A DNA stretch of 50,341 bases from Paracoccus marinaquae (GCF_018860165.1 NZ_JAHKNG010000026.1:1-50341), one strand, 5' to 3'; positions 9,997-19,087 are shown, counted from the first letter of the stretch. The notes: a model not told the origin generated them from the letters alone. Translations and numbers: made by a program.

Positions 9997-10722
9997 TCAG
10001 TAGGGGAGCAGGATATCGCCGACCTGCTGGCCATAGCGCGGTTGCTGGACATCGGTGATCTGGCCGCGCCCGCCATACGAGATACGGGCACCGGCGATCC
10101 GGTCATATTCGACCTGGTTATCGCCGTCGATGTCGCCCGGGCGCACGAATCCTGCCACGGTCAGTTCGCGAAGCTCGAAATTGACCCGCACCTCCTGGGT
10201 GCCCTCGATCTGCAGCACGCCGTTGGGCAGCCGGTCGATGACCGTGGCTGCCACCCGCAGCGTCAGCTTGTCGCGGCGGGAAATATTGCCACTGCCCTTG
10301 TAGGTGGAGGAGGAGGACATATCCACCAGCGGGTCGACGCTTGCCCCCTCGGGCAAGCGTTCGGCCAGACGCTGCGGGATGCCCAGCATCTGCGGCATGC
10401 TGAATTCATCACCCGCGCTGCGGGCCCGGTCGGAACTGTTGCTGATCTCGGCGCGGTCGTCGATCTCGATCACCACGGTCAGGATGTCGCCACGCCTCGA
10501 GGCGCGCCGGTACTGCATCAGCGACGAGGTGGTTCCGGCCCAGAGCGATGCGGCGGCTTCCGGACGGCCGGAATCGACGGGGATTTCCAGCGGCGGATTG
10601 ATCATGGCAACGAATTCCTCGCTGTTGCGGGGCGAGGTCAGATCCGGCGGCTGCCCGATATTGGCCACGCGCGAACAGGCGCCGAGGGCAAGTGCGATGC
10701 AAAGCAGATATGCGGGTTTCAT
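9997..10722 (-). CDS. flgH: Flagellar L-ring protein precursor
   Basis: The 241-residue lipoprotein forms the outer-membrane L ring of the flagellar basal body. A signal peptide with lipobox LGAC (Cys16) is followed by the FlgH domain: SLWAGTTSSLMQYRRASRRGDILTV is split here by family-typical residues, then DMSSSSTYKGSGNISR and LQIEGTQEVRVN. The end ARISYGGRGQI...QQPRYGQQV is also characteristic. It lies between flgA (27-base gap) and fliL. FlgI, the P-ring partner, is not in this window. Confidence 0.94.
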   Translation of the reverse strand: MKPAYLLCIALALGACSRVANIGQPPDLTSPRNSEEFVAMINPPLEIPVDSGRPEAAASLWAGTTSSLMQYRRASRRGDILTVVIEIDDRAEISNSSDRARSAGDEFSMPQMLGIPQRLAERLPEGASVDPLVDMSSSSTYKGSGNISRRDKLTLRVAATVIDRLPNGVLQIEGTQEVRVNFELRELTVAGFVRPGDIDGDNQVEYDRIAGARISYGGRGQITDVQQPRYGQQVGDILLPY

Positions 10723-10749
10723 GGCAGAGTCCTCGTTCCGGCCGTGGCG

Positions 10750-11169
10750 TCAGTCGTTGATCAGCAGGCTTCCATCGGGCTGGACGCGCGCGGTGACCGT
10801 ATTGCGGGAACCGACATTCATCACCCGGATCAGTTCCCCGGCGGCGCCATCGTCCAGGGCGCGCCCCTCGGTCTCGATCCGCAGCGCCGCGCGATGGAAC
10901 GACAGCCGCACGATCTGGTTGCGGGACACGAGCCTTGGTGGCCGCAGCAGGTTGGCATGGATCGGGCGCCCCTCGTAGATCGTGATCCGCGTTTGCAGCC
11001 CGATCGCTTGGGAGGGATCGGTGAGGCCGGGCCGGTCGCTGTTCTCGGCGCGCAGATCGGCTGCCGTGATCACCGTGCCGGCCGGCAAGGTCCGTGCCGC
11101 CGCCAGAACGCCGGCCAGCGCCAGCGAAGGAAAAAGCGCCATCACCAGCGCAAGGATGATCCGGTTCAT
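10750..11169 (-). CDS. flgA: Flagellar P-ring assembly chaperone FlgA
   Basis: The 139-residue periplasmic protein has a signal peptide (residues 1-19, ending ALA). An SAF domain follows, with TLPAGTVITAADLRAE near residue 27, AIGLQTRITIYEGRPI, and the conserved IRVMNVGSRNTVTARVQPDG near the C-terminus. FlgA assists FlgI polymerisation into the P ring. It is shorter than enteric FlgA, as usual in alphaproteobacteria. Its start overlaps the flgG stop. Confidence 0.9.
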   Translation of the reverse strand: MNRIILALVMALFPSLALAGVLAAARTLPAGTVITAADLRAENSDRPGLTDPSQAIGLQTRITIYEGRPIHANLLRPPRLVSRNQIVRLSFHRAALRIETEGRALDDGAAGELIRVMNVGSRNTVTARVQPDGSLLIND

Positions 11170-11954
11170 CAGCGCACCTGCGTCGTGGCGCCAAGCATCT
11201 GGTCGGCGGCGGTGATGACCTTGGCGTTCAGTTCATAGCCGCGCTGAGCCTTGATGAGTTCGGTGATCTCGCGCACGGCATCGACCGAGCTTTCTTCCAG
11301 ATAGCCCTGCCGCAGGGTGCCCAGCCCCTCCTGTCCGGGGGTGTCGACCTGCGCGGCCCCCGAGGCCGCCGTTTCCAGAAACAGGTTCGAGCCGATCGCC
11401 TCGAGGCCCTTTTCGTTGGTAAAGCCCGCCAGCGTGAACTGCCCCAGCATTTCCGGCTCGACCCGGTCGCTGAAATAGGCATAGATCTCGCCATCCGCGC
11501 TGATCGAGATCGACCGGGCATCTTCGGGAATGGTGACGCCGGGCACCACCGGATAGCCGTCCGAGGTGACGATCAGACCGTCTGCCGAGCGTTTCAGCCC
11601 GCCGTCGCGGGTATAGCCCGAAAGGCCCGAGGGCAGCGTCACTTCCAGATATCCGTCGCCGTCGATGGCCACGTCCAGATCGCCCCCGGTCTGCGAGAGC
11701 GAGCCCTGCTGAAGGTTGATGCTGACCGCACTGGGGCGCACGCCGAGGCCAAGCTGGATACCGGCCGGGATCACCGTGCCATCGGCCGCGCTGACCGTGC
11801 CGGGGCGCGTGGCCTGCTGATAGTGCAGGTCGGCGAATTCGGCGCGGCGGGCGTTGTAGCCGGTCGTCGACATGTTGGCGAGGTTGTTCGAGATCACCTC
11901 GACCCGGGTCTGCTGCGCACTCATTCCGGTGGCGGCGATTTGCAGGGCTCTCAT
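11169..11954 (-). CDS. flgG: Flagellar distal rod protein
   Basis: The 261-residue rod protein carries the N-terminal signature SNNLANMSTTGYNARRAEF at about residues 22-40. The D1-type SQTGGDLDVAIDGDGYLEV is near residue 83. The C-terminal coiled segment ends YLEESSVDAVREITELI...RGYELNAKVI. FlgG polymerises into the distal rod inside the L and P rings. It follows flgF by 11 bases and overlaps flgA. Length matches FlgG families. Confidence 0.96.
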   Translation of the reverse strand: MRALQIAATGMSAQQTRVEVISNNLANMSTTGYNARRAEFADLHYQQATRPGTVSAADGTVIPAGIQLGLGVRPSAVSINLQQGSLSQTGGDLDVAIDGDGYLEVTLPSGLSGYTRDGGLKRSADGLIVTSDGYPVVPGVTIPEDARSISISADGEIYAYFSDRVEPEMLGQFTLAGFTNEKGLEAIGSNLFLETAASGAAQVDTPGQEGLGTLRQGYLEESSVDAVREITELIKAQRGYELNAKVITAADQMLGATTQVR

Positions 11955-11965
11955 GGCATATCCTC

Positions 11966-12682
11966 TCAGCGTGTCATGGCAGTGATGGCGGCGCGGATGC
12001 GCTGATCCTCGCGGTCCAGAAAGGACTGGCCCAGTTCATAGGCGCGCTGGACCTCGATCATGCGGGTGATCTCGAAGACCGGATCGACATTCGATTCCTC
12101 GAGATAGCCCTGGCGGATACTTGGGAACTCGACTGGTTCGGGATCGCCGTCCAGCGAGAATCCGGTGCCGCCCTGATGGCTCAGCCGGGCTCCCTCGGGC
12201 GCGTCGAAAACGCCGATGCGCCCGAAGCTTACGCCATTGGCCGACAGGGTGCCGTCGGCGCCGACGGCAACGCGGCTGGCGCCGGCCGGAATGATGATCG
12301 GCGCCTGCCCCTCATCCAGCAGGCGGTGGCCGTCGGCGGTCATCAACTCGCCTTCGGGCGAAGGCAGGAAGGCGCCGGCGCGGGTCAGGCGCAGCCCCTC
12401 GGGCGTGTCGACCAGGAAGAAGCCGTCGCCGTCGATGGCCAGATCGAAATTGCCGCCGGTCTGGGTCAGGCCACCCTGACCCAGATCGACCAGCCGGCCG
12501 CGGGCATGGGCCATGGAAAGGGTGTCGCCTTGCCGATCCAGGGCCGAGAGATGCTCGGCGAAGACGACCCCTTCGCGGCGAAATCCCGTCGTGTTCGCAT
12601 TGGCGATGTTGTTGGCGACGATGCGCATTTCATTCATCAGCCCGGATTGACGGGTCAGCGTGGCATAGATGGCGTTGTCCAT
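11966..12682 (-). CDS. flgF: Flagellar proximal rod protein FlgF
   Basis: The 238-residue rod protein begins MDNAIYATLTRQSGLMNEM with VANNIANANTTGFRREG at about residues 23-39. GNFDLAIDGDGFF follows, and it ends YLEESNVDPVFEITRMIEVQ. It is shorter than FlgG and has the FlgF-type N-terminus. Only three bases separate it from fliQ, so translation is probably coupled. Confidence 0.94.
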   Translation of the reverse strand: MDNAIYATLTRQSGLMNEMRIVANNIANANTTGFRREGVVFAEHLSALDRQGDTLSMAHARGRLVDLGQGGLTQTGGNFDLAIDGDGFFLVDTPEGLRLTRAGAFLPSPEGELMTADGHRLLDEGQAPIIIPAGASRVAVGADGTLSANGVSFGRIGVFDAPEGARLSHQGGTGFSLDGDPEPVEFPSIRQGYLEESNVDPVFEITRMIEVQRAYELGQSFLDREDQRIRAAITAMTR

Positions 12683-12685
12683 GGC

Positions 12686-12952
12686 TCAGCTTCCGGCGAT
12701 CAGCGGGATGATCTGGCCGAGATAGAAATCGGACAGGGCGGTGGTCATGAAACTCATCGTGACCCAGAACACGACCAGCATCAGCCCGACCTTCGGCACG
12801 AAGGTCAGGGTCATCTCCTGCACCGAGGTCAGGGCCTGGAACAGGCCGATGACGACCCCGGCGACCAGCGCGACACCCAGCATCGGGGCCGAGATGCGGA
12901 CCGAGATCAGCAGCGCCTGGCGCAGCATGTCAAAGAGCAATGTCTCGTTCAT
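12686..12952 (-). CDS. fliQ: Flagellar type III export protein FliQ
   Basis: The 88-residue membrane protein has two transmembrane helices (about residues 15-38 and 50-72). The conserved loop QALTSVQEMTLTFVPK lies between them. FliQ is part of the FliPQR gate of the flagellar protein exporter. Its placement between fliE and flgF is common in alphaproteobacterial flagellar operons. Confidence 0.95.
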   Translation of the reverse strand: MNETLLFDMLRQALLISVRISAPMLGVALVAGVVIGLFQALTSVQEMTLTFVPKVGLMLVVFWVTMSFMTTALSDFYLGQIIPLIAGS

Positions 12953-12961
12953 GGGGCGATC

Positions 12962-13252
12962 TCAGACCGGCATCCGCAGGATTTCCTGATAGGCCTCGAC
13001 GACCTTGTCGCGGATCGCCACCACCGTCTCGAGGGCCAGCTCGGCTTCGGCGATGGTCTGGACCAACTGATGCGTCTCGGTCTTGCCGGTCATCGCGCCG
13101 GTCGAGACGGCATCGACCTGGGCCATCTGGGCGGTGAATTCCTCGGCCGCCTCGCCGATCTTCTGGATCGGGGTGGGACCGGCCGGGGCACCCGGCTGGA
13201 CCGCGCTGCGGGCGGCGGAATAGGCGTTCGCGGCGTTGATACTGGTGAACAT
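12962..13252 (-). CDS. fliE: Flagellar hook-basal body complex protein FliE
   Basis: The 96-residue protein links the MS ring and export gate to the rod. The C-terminal half is diagnostic: THQLVQTIAEAELALETVVA then IRDKVVEAYQEILRMPV. Upstream of the ATG is GAAAGGA, a good Shine-Dalgarno. It sits between flgC and fliQ with about ten bases on either side. Confidence 0.94.
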   Translation of the reverse strand: MFTSINAANAYSAARSAVQPGAPAGPTPIQKIGEAAEEFTAQMAQVDAVSTGAMTGKTETHQLVQTIAEAELALETVVAIRDKVVEAYQEILRMPV

Positions 13253-13263
13253 GGAAAATCCTT

Positions 13264-13656
13264 TCAGCGACGCAGAAGTTCCAGAAGGGACGCGCCCATC
13301 TGTCGGGTCTGTTCGAACATCTTCAGATTGGCTTCGTAACTGCGGCCGGCCTCGCGGGAATCGGCGATCTCGACCACCAGGTTGACGTTCGAGCCGAGGT
13401 AATAGCCCTCGTCATCGGCCATCGGATGCGCGGGATCGTAGATGCGCGGCAATTCCGTGCGATCGAGGATCGTCGGCGAGGCTTCGACCTCGCCCGTGGC
13501 GCGCCCGAAGCGGATGGCCTCGTCGAAGGTGACCAGCTTGCGGCGATAGCCGGGGGTGTCGGTATTGGCGATGTTCTCGGCGGTGCGGCGCAGTCTTTCG
13601 CTTTGCGCCTGCATGCCGGAAGCCGAGAGCCGGAGCGGAGAGACGGGATCGGTCAT
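13264..13656 (-). CDS. flgC: Flagellar proximal rod protein FlgC
   Basis: From ATG 13656 the protein is 130 residues, starting MTDPVSPLRLSASGMQAQSE. It has the rod signature ENIANTDTPGYRRK and a C-terminal helix YEANLKMFEQTRQMGASLLE. The start was chosen because GAAGGA lies 7 bases upstream; an in-frame TTG 15 bases earlier would start inside that ribosome-binding site. FlgB and FlgC form the first rod segments. Confidence 0.94.
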   Translation of the reverse strand: MTDPVSPLRLSASGMQAQSERLRRTAENIANTDTPGYRRKLVTFDEAIRFGRATGEVEASPTILDRTELPRIYDPAHPMADDEGYYLGSNVNLVVEIADSREAGRSYEANLKMFEQTRQMGASLLELLRR

Positions 13657-13667
13657 GGAATGTTCCT

Positions 13668-14060
13668 TCAACTGCGGCGGCCGATGCTGGTGCGCATCAG
13701 GTCCAGTGCCGAACGATAGATGCCGAGCGAGAGGTCATGGCCGCGCTTGAGTTCCGCCGCCTTCAGCATCTCGGCCTCAAGTGAGACCGAGTTTCCGTTG
13801 GGCGACACGCCACCCTCGGCGCTCAGCCGCCGGGCGGCGCCTGGCGACCAGTCCGGCGTGGCGAGATGGCGGGGATCGGTGGTGCGCAAGGGGCCAAGCC
13901 CGTCGCGGCTGCGATAGCTGTCCTCGAAGCTTTCGAGGTCCTGCGCCTTGTAGTCCGGGGTGTCCGCATTCGCGATATTGCGCGCGACGATGGCCTGCCT
14001 CTGGGCGACATGATCGCCCATGGAGCGGGCCATCCGAATCATTTCGATCTTCTCAAACAT
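13668..14060 (-). CDS. flgB: Flagellar proximal rod protein FlgB
   Basis: The 130-residue rod protein begins MFEKIEMIRMARSMGDHVAQ. It has the rod signature RNIANADTPDYKAQD, where the usual PGY is PDY. ATG 14060 is preceded by GAGGAGA; an in-frame GTG five codons upstream overlaps this site and is unlikely. It is the first gene of the nine-gene flagellar operon, so the operon promoter should lie in the 70 bases between it and folA. Confidence 0.94.
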   Translation of the reverse strand: MFEKIEMIRMARSMGDHVAQRQAIVARNIANADTPDYKAQDLESFEDSYRSRDGLGPLRTTDPRHLATPDWSPGAARRLSAEGGVSPNGNSVSLEAEMLKAAELKRGHDLSLGIYRSALDLMRTSIGRRS

Positions 14061-14105
14061 GAGGCTTCTCCTCACTGGCGATAGCCGCCTTGTAAGGTCA
14101 AATGG

Positions 14106-14120
14106 TTGAGATTCGGTTTA
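14106..14120. promoter_or_regulatory. Possible CtrA-like site upstream of flgB
   Basis: TTGA-N7-TTTA lies 46 bases upstream of the flgB ATG and matches 6 of 8 positions of the CtrA consensus TTAA-N7-TTAA. CtrA controls flagellar genes in many alphaproteobacteria. With two mismatches this is only a candidate. Confidence 0.25.
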
Positions 14121-14130
14121 GCGGGCCGGG

Positions 14131-14619
14131 TCAGGCCGGGATGCGACGATATTCTGTCAGGATGCAGGTCGGGTCCGCCTCGCGCAGGGTCTGCCTGTCG
14201 GTCTCGCGCCACTCGGTCGGGGCGATCTGCGGAAAGAACGTATCGGCGCCGTCGATCCGAAGCCCGACGGTCGACAGCAGGATCCGGTCGGCCTGCGGCA
14301 GCATCTGCCGATAGATGTCACCGCCGCCGATGCAATAGATGCGATCATTGCCGGCGGCGCGTGCCAGCCCGACCGCCTCATCGAAGCCAGTGAAGACGAC
14401 CCCATCGGCGGGGGGGCGTTTCTGCCGGCTGATGACGATGTTCAGGCGGTTCGGCAGTGGCCTGCGCGGCAGGCTGTCCCAGGTCTTGCGGCCCATGATC
14501 ACCGCTCCGCCCGTCGTCTCGCGCCGGAAGAAGGCGAAATCCTCGGGGACGTGCCAGGGGATCGTATTGTCCCGGCCGATGGCGCCGGCCAGATCCTGGG
14601 CCGCGATCAGCGTCAGCAT
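14131..14619 (-). CDS. folA: Dihydrofolate reductase
   Basis: The 162-residue enzyme reduces dihydrofolate to tetrahydrofolate with NADPH. MLTLIAAQDLAGAIGRDNTIPWHVPEDFAFF holds the conserved N-terminal GRDNTIPWH. The catalytic acidic position follows in PEDFAFF, then GRKTWDSLP and IYCIGGGDIYRQ. It starts six bases after thyA, the classic pair in which DHFR regenerates the folate oxidised by thymidylate synthase. Confidence 0.96.
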   Translation of the reverse strand: MLTLIAAQDLAGAIGRDNTIPWHVPEDFAFFRRETTGGAVIMGRKTWDSLPRRPLPNRLNIVISRQKRPPADGVVFTGFDEAVGLARAAGNDRIYCIGGGDIYRQMLPQADRILLSTVGLRIDGADTFFPQIAPTEWRETDRQTLREADPTCILTEYRRIPA

Positions 14620-14625
14620 GGCGGA

Positions 14626-15432
14626 TCAGACCGCCACCGGGGCCTTGATGGCCGGGTGCGGATCGTATCCTTCGATCACGAAATCCTCGTAGCGGAACCC
14701 GGCCAGATCCGAGACCGGCCTTGCGATCTTCAGATGCGGCAGCGGGCGCGGCTTGCGCGACAGCTGGATGCGGACCTGATCGACATGGTTGCTGTAGATA
14801 TGGGCGTCGCCGATGGTGTGGACGAAATCGCCGGGCGCATAGCCGGTCACATGGGCGATCATATGCGTCAGCAGGGCATAGCTGGCGATGTTGAAGGGAA
14901 CGCCCAGGAACATGTCGCCCGAACGCTGGTAAAGCTGCAGATGCAGACGGCCGCCGAGGATCCGGACCTGCCACAGCGTGTGGCAGGGGGGCAGGGCCAT
15001 TGCCTTCATCTGCAGCGGATTCCAGCCCGAGACGATCAGGCGGCGGCTGTCCGGGGTGGTGCGGATCGCCTCGATCAGCGCGCGGATCTGGTCCGCCTCG
15101 GGCGGGGCTTCCGCGCCCGGCTCGGTTCCGAAGCGGCGCCATTGATGGCCATAGACCGGCCCCAGATCGCCATGTTCGTCGGCCCATTCGTCCCAGATGG
15201 TGACGCCATGCTCGCGCAGATAGCCGACATTGGTGTCACCCGAGAGGAACCACAGCAATTCGTGGATGATCGAGCGCAGATGCAGCTTCTTGGTGGTGAC
15301 CAGCGGAAAGCCCTGCGACAGGTCGAAACGCATCTGCATGCCGAAACAGGACCGGGTTCCGGTGCCGGTCCGGTCGGTCGAGATCTCGCCCTGTTCCATG
15401 ACATGGGCAAGGGCATCCAGATATTGTTTCAC
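14626..15432 (-). CDS. thyA: Thymidylate synthase
   Basis: The 268-residue enzyme methylates dUMP to dTMP using methylene-tetrahydrofolate. Motifs are [39 protein letters not shown], the catalytic Cys in [10 protein letters not shown], and [17 protein letters not shown]. The start is GTG 15432: GGGGGAGAG lies 6 bases upstream and the protein then begins [15 protein letters not shown], matching the family N-terminus. Longer in-frame extensions would include the ribosome-binding site. Upstream gene of the thyA-folA operon. Confidence 0.96.
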   Translation of the reverse strand: MKQYLDALAHVMEQGEISTDRTGTGTRSCFGMQMRFDLSQGFPLVTTKKLHLRSIIHELLWFLSGDTNVGYLREHGVTIWDEWADEHGDLGPVYGHQWRRFGTEPGAEAPPEADQIRALIEAIRTTPDSRRLIVSGWNPLQMKAMALPPCHTLWQVRILGGRLHLQLYQRSGDMFLGVPFNIASYALLTHMIAHVTGYAPGDFVHTIGDAHIYSNHVDQVRIQLSRKPRPLPHLKIARPVSDLAGFRYEDFVIEGYDPHPAIKAPVAV

Positions 15433-15496
15433 GAATTGCTCTCCCCCGATCGGCCCCGCTTTGGCTGGCGGCAAGGTTTCATAAAACCGCGCCGGG

Positions 15497-16918
15497 TTAC
15501 AGCAGGAAGTCGCGCAAAAGCACCGATTCGCCGTCGAGCAGGACGATGCGCAGATCGGCGCGACCATCGCCATCCAGATCCGCGACGACATGCAGATCGT
15601 CGTCCTGATCGACGACGCGAACCAGCCCCCCGGTCAGCCGCCCGCCGCCGAACCTGACCGCGTCGAAATCGAAATGACGCAGGTCCAGCCGATCCTCGCC
15701 CGAGGTGAAGTCGGTGATCTGGTCGACGATCGATTGCGGCGATAACTCGTCACGGCGGAAGATGAAGACGTCGGCGCCCTGACCGCCCCTCAGCCTGTCG
15801 CCTCCGGCGCCGCCCCACAGGGTGTCGGCGCCGATCTCGCCCAGAAGATGGTCCGCCCCCGCCCCTCCGTTCAGCCGGTCGTTGCCCGGGCCACCGATCA
15901 GCAGGTCATTGCCCGGATCGCCGATCAGGCGGTCGTTTCCGGCGCCGCCGAGAAGCCGGTCATTGCCGAGGCGGCCGAACAGGGTGTCGTTGCCCGCCCC
16001 TCCGGTCAGGCGGTTTGCCACCCAGTTGCCCGTGACCACATCATTGCCGCGCCCGGCATCGACATCCTCGATCACCGTCCCATAGGCGATCCCCAGTGTC
16101 CCGACCGCTCCAAGCACGTCCGAAAAGGCACCCGGAGCGAGGTTGATGCGCTGATTGTAACCGTCCCTCGACAGGTTCAGCCGGTCGTGGCCGCCGGGAT
16201 CGTAGATCGTGACCAGCGCCGGAAGGTCGTAGCCGCCAGTGTCCAGCATGTCGCCGAACAGTTTGTAGATCCCCTTGGCGGTGCCGTTGAAGCCATAGAC
16301 ATCGGGGCCCAGCCCGACATTCGCCGGCTTTCCATAAAGCTGGTGAATGGCCAGAATGTCGGACGGCATCGGCGTCAGCACGAAGCCATAGCTGGCCGAG
16401 ACATGCGGGTTCTCATATGGCGCGAAATAGGACATCACCGACATCTGCCAGCTGTCCAGGGCAAATTTCTGGTCGCCCCAGCTTGCCCGGCCGTTATAGG
16501 GGCCGGCATGGCCAAGCCCCAGGGCGTGGCCGATCTCGTGGATCCAGGTCTGGGTATAGTAGCCGACCACCTCGTTGCCATAGGCGTTCAGCCAGTCCCG
16601 GCCGACATTGACCACGGCCGAGATCCGTTCGCCATCTGCGGCGTGATAGCTGTAGGAATAGGCGCCGCGATCGGAATCCGTCAGCCGCAGGTCGTGACTG
16701 CCGGCACGACCGCCGAGATCGAATTTCAGCCCGGTGATGCTGGTCCAGGCGTCAAGCGCGATCTTGACGATGCGCCGGTCCGCACCGCCCGAGAAATCCA
16801 GAAAGACCTTGAGCGTGTCGCCGGCGCGCTTGTCGAAAGGACCGGCAACATAACCCCGGTCGGCATAGAAGCCGCGGGTCAGATAGTTGGCGATGCTCGA
16901 GGCGGAAGCCAGGGTCAC
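15497..16918 (-). CDS. RTX metzincin (serralysin-like, M10) secreted protease
   Basis: The 473-residue protein has the zinc-binding [11 protein letters not shown] near residue 127 and a Met-turn in SVMSYF. About seven RTX nonapeptide repeats follow ([19 protein letters not shown] and relatives, about residues 309-385), which bind calcium. The C-terminus ends in acidic-hydrophobic LLRDFLL, like the type I secretion signal of serralysins. No N-terminal signal peptide is present, as expected for type I export. The start is GTG 16918 with a weak Shine-Dalgarno; no internal Met fits. No type I exporter genes are adjacent, so export must use one encoded elsewhere. Confidence 0.9.
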   Translation of the reverse strand: MTLASASSIANYLTRGFYADRGYVAGPFDKRAGDTLKVFLDFSGGADRRIVKIALDAWTSITGLKFDLGGRAGSHDLRLTDSDRGAYSYSYHAADGERISAVVNVGRDWLNAYGNEVVGYYTQTWIHEIGHALGLGHAGPYNGRASWGDQKFALDSWQMSVMSYFAPYENPHVSASYGFVLTPMPSDILAIHQLYGKPANVGLGPDVYGFNGTAKGIYKLFGDMLDTGGYDLPALVTIYDPGGHDRLNLSRDGYNQRINLAPGAFSDVLGAVGTLGIAYGTVIEDVDAGRGNDVVTGNWVANRLTGGAGNDTLFGRLGNDRLLGGAGNDRLIGDPGNDLLIGGPGNDRLNGGAGADHLLGEIGADTLWGGAGGDRLRGGQGADVFIFRRDELSPQSIVDQITDFTSGEDRLDLRHFDFDAVRFGGGRLTGGLVRVVDQDDDLHVVADLDGDGRADLRIVLLDGESVLLRDFLL

Positions 16919-17031
16919 GGCAGAAAACCTGAATGCTCAGACGGATGCGGGTTGCCGGGGGCAGTGTCGACCGATCGGCCGGACGGGGCAAGCGGATCGG
17001 TCAATCTTTCGATATCGGTTTGGCGGGGCAC

Positions 17032-17715
17032 TCATACCAGCGGCCCTGTGGACTTGACCGTCTGGCCATAGCTCCGCGCGCCGAAGATGGCCGAGCCGAC
17101 GCGCACATGGGTCGCGCCCTCGGCGATTGCCGCCTCGAAATCGGCGCTCATCCCCATCGACAGCAGCGCAAGGCCGTTCTCGTCGGCCAGTCGCCGCAGC
17201 AGCCTGAAATGCGGCACCGGATCCTCGTCCTCGGGGGGGATGCACATCAGCCCCTCGGGGCTCAGCCCCAGGTCGCGGCACGAGACCAGAAAGCCCGGCA
17301 GTTCATCGGCCAGGATACCGGCCTTTTGCGGCTCATCGCCGGTATTGACCTGCACGAACAGTTGCGGCGACCTTCCCTGTTCGGCAACCTGATGTGCCAG
17401 CTTGCGGGCCAGCGAAATCCGATCCAGCGTGTGGATGGCGTCGAACAACTCGACCGCGGCCTTGGCCTTGTTCGACTGCAACGGCCCGATCATGTGCAAC
17501 TCGACGCCGTCGAAACGCTCGCGCCAGCCGGGCCATTTGCCCTGCGCCTCCTGCACGTAATTCTCGCCGAAGACCCGCTGCCCGGCGCCCAGCACGGCTT
17601 CGATCCGGTCGGCGGGCTGCACCTTGCTGACCGCGATCAGCGTCACCGATCCGGCCGCGCGTCCGGCGGCCCGTTCTGCCGCGGCGATGCGGCCTCTGAT
17701 GTCATCCAGTCCCAT
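17032..17715 (-). CDS. YggS-family pyridoxal phosphate homeostasis protein
   Basis: The 227-residue alanine-racemase-fold protein binds PLP. The Schiff-base lysine is in LIAVSKVQPAD (about Lys31). FGENYVQEAQGKW, HMIGPLQSNKAK, LSMGMSADFEAAIAEGATHVRVGSAIFGAR complete the PLPBP signature in order, with short gaps between. Members buffer free PLP and affect amino-acid metabolism; no enzyme activity is established. ATG 17715 is preferred over a TTG 15 bases upstream that has no Shine-Dalgarno. It lies downstream of the porin terminator. Confidence 0.92.
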   Translation of the reverse strand: MGLDDIRGRIAAAERAAGRAAGSVTLIAVSKVQPADRIEAVLGAGQRVFGENYVQEAQGKWPGWRERFDGVELHMIGPLQSNKAKAAVELFDAIHTLDRISLARKLAHQVAEQGRSPQLFVQVNTGDEPQKAGILADELPGFLVSCRDLGLSPEGLMCIPPEDEDPVPHFRLLRRLADENGLALLSMGMSADFEAAIAEGATHVRVGSAIFGARSYGQTVKSTGPLV

Positions 17716-17736
17716 GGCGCGACCAAACAAAAAGAA

Positions 17737-17761
17737 AAGAGCGGGCGCAAGGCCCGCTCTT
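17737..17761 (-). terminator. Rho-independent terminator of the porin gene
   Basis: A perfect 10-bp stem (AAGAGCGGGC with its complement) closes a 5-base loop. Read on the minus strand it is followed by TTTCTTTTTG, a clear U-run. It lies about 25 bases past the porin stop codon and just before the YggS gene. Confidence 0.9.
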
Positions 17762-17785
17762 CCGGATTTTCAGGGATCGTTTCGA

Positions 17786-18820
17786 TCAGAAGTCGAAGCG
17801 AACACCCAGGTCGGCCGTGTACAGCTCGTCATAGCCGCGCTGGATCGAACCCGACAGGCGGGCGCCGCCCAGATCGTAGTTGGCGCCGAGACCGAAGGAG
17901 GTGTCGGTTTCGTTTTCGGCGATGCCGTCAACCAGAACCACGTCGGAAGCGTCGTTCCAGGCGACGTAGCCGTTGATGGTGGTCAGACCGAAGGTGTAGT
18001 CGCCATACAGCGTCCAGGTATCGCCGAGGTTGAGGCTGAGGTTGCGGACAGTCGTACCATCGTCAACGTCGTGGCTGAAGTCGCCGTTGTCGTTGTAGTT
18101 CAGGCCGACATGGGCAACGTCGTTGTAGTTGTAGCGCGCACCGACGAAGAACTGGTCGTTGTCCTTGATGCCGGCACCATCCCAGACAGCGGCGGCCGCC
18201 AGCTCGATGTTGTTCCAGGTGTAATCAGCCGAAATGCCGATTTCCTTTTCGAACAGGCTGTTCTTGTTCACCTGATCCGGGTTGATGACCGAGCCGCGAA
18301 CGACCAGATCGCCCATGGTGTAGGAGGCGAAGACACCCATGTAGTCCTGCAGGCGCAGACGCTCTTCCTGCTCGGCGGTCAGGGTGTGGGTCGGATAGCC
18401 GTCGGTGTTGTAGGCGAAGAACAGGCCGCGCGGGTCACCGAACGAACGGTCGTAGACGCCGATTTCCGGATCATAGATCAGGCCGACCGAGTCGAAGGCG
18501 GTGTTCGAGTTACCGATCTCGACGCGGAACCCCTGCGTGGTCATGTAGATGTAGCCCGGCGCGAGGGTGGTCGCGGCGTCGCCCTGGTCCCACTGGACGC
18601 GGATCCGGCCACCGAAGTCGATGCCCTGATCGGTCGAGGTCGAGGCGTCGACGTTCATGCGCAGACGCGACTGGACGATGGTGTCGTTGGTGCCTTCACC
18701 GTCGATGCCATCTTCCTGGTACAGAAGACCGGTGCGGCCATAGCCCGAGATGGTCACGTCGGCGGCGGCGATGCCAGCGGTCAGGACCAGTGCGGTCGAG
18801 GCAATAAGAGCCTTTTTCAT
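17786..18820 (-). CDS. Outer-membrane porin
   Basis: The 344-residue protein begins MKKALIASTALVLTAGIAAADV, a cleavable signal peptide (cut after AAA). The mature part has alternating beta-strand character and starts VTISGYGRTGLLYQ, as in Rhodobacter/Paracoccus trimeric porins. The last residue is Phe (LGVRFDF), the C-terminal signature recognised by the BAM complex. GAGGGA precedes ATG 18820. The frame stays open far upstream on this strand only because of GC-rich codon bias over leuS; the real start is the signal peptide. Codon use suggests strong expression. Confidence 0.93.
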   Translation of the reverse strand: MKKALIASTALVLTAGIAAADVTISGYGRTGLLYQEDGIDGEGTNDTIVQSRLRMNVDASTSTDQGIDFGGRIRVQWDQGDAATTLAPGYIYMTTQGFRVEIGNSNTAFDSVGLIYDPEIGVYDRSFGDPRGLFFAYNTDGYPTHTLTAEQEERLRLQDYMGVFASYTMGDLVVRGSVINPDQVNKNSLFEKEIGISADYTWNNIELAAAAVWDGAGIKDNDQFFVGARYNYNDVAHVGLNYNDNGDFSHDVDDGTTVRNLSLNLGDTWTLYGDYTFGLTTINGYVAWNDASDVVLVDGIAENETDTSFGLGANYDLGGARLSGSIQRGYDELYTADLGVRFDF

Positions 18821-19012
18821 GGTAGTGTTCCCTCTTGATCTCTCTGATGCCCAGAACGGAAACCCGCTATGGGTATGGAATGTATTTCCTCCTTCTGCCC
18901 CGGGGATGCAACGAAATCGCCGACCGGCCCGGCCTTTCATCAATGCTGTGATGCACAAGGGCCACACATCGTCGCCGGGCCGGAGGGTGCCGGGGCAGGG
19001 CCGGCCCGGCGG

Positions 19013-19039
19013 TTGCCGCCAAGGCGCTTGTGGCGGCAA
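19013..19039. repeat. Perfect 8-bp inverted repeat in the porin/DUF3576 gap
   Basis: TTGCCGCC and GGCGGCAA flank an 11-base loop about 50 bases before the DUF3576 start, in the 267-base divergent intergenic region. There is no T-run; it could be an operator or leader stem-loop. Nothing else in this gap is clear to me. Confidence 0.35.
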
Positions 19040-19087
19040 GGCGATCCGCGCTAAAGCTGCCACTGACGCGAAAACCCGGGGGACTGC

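Noticed and set aside
17737..17761. Strong hairpin before yggS as a yggS leader
   Set aside because: The U-run follows on the minus strand just after the porin stop, so it is the porin terminator.
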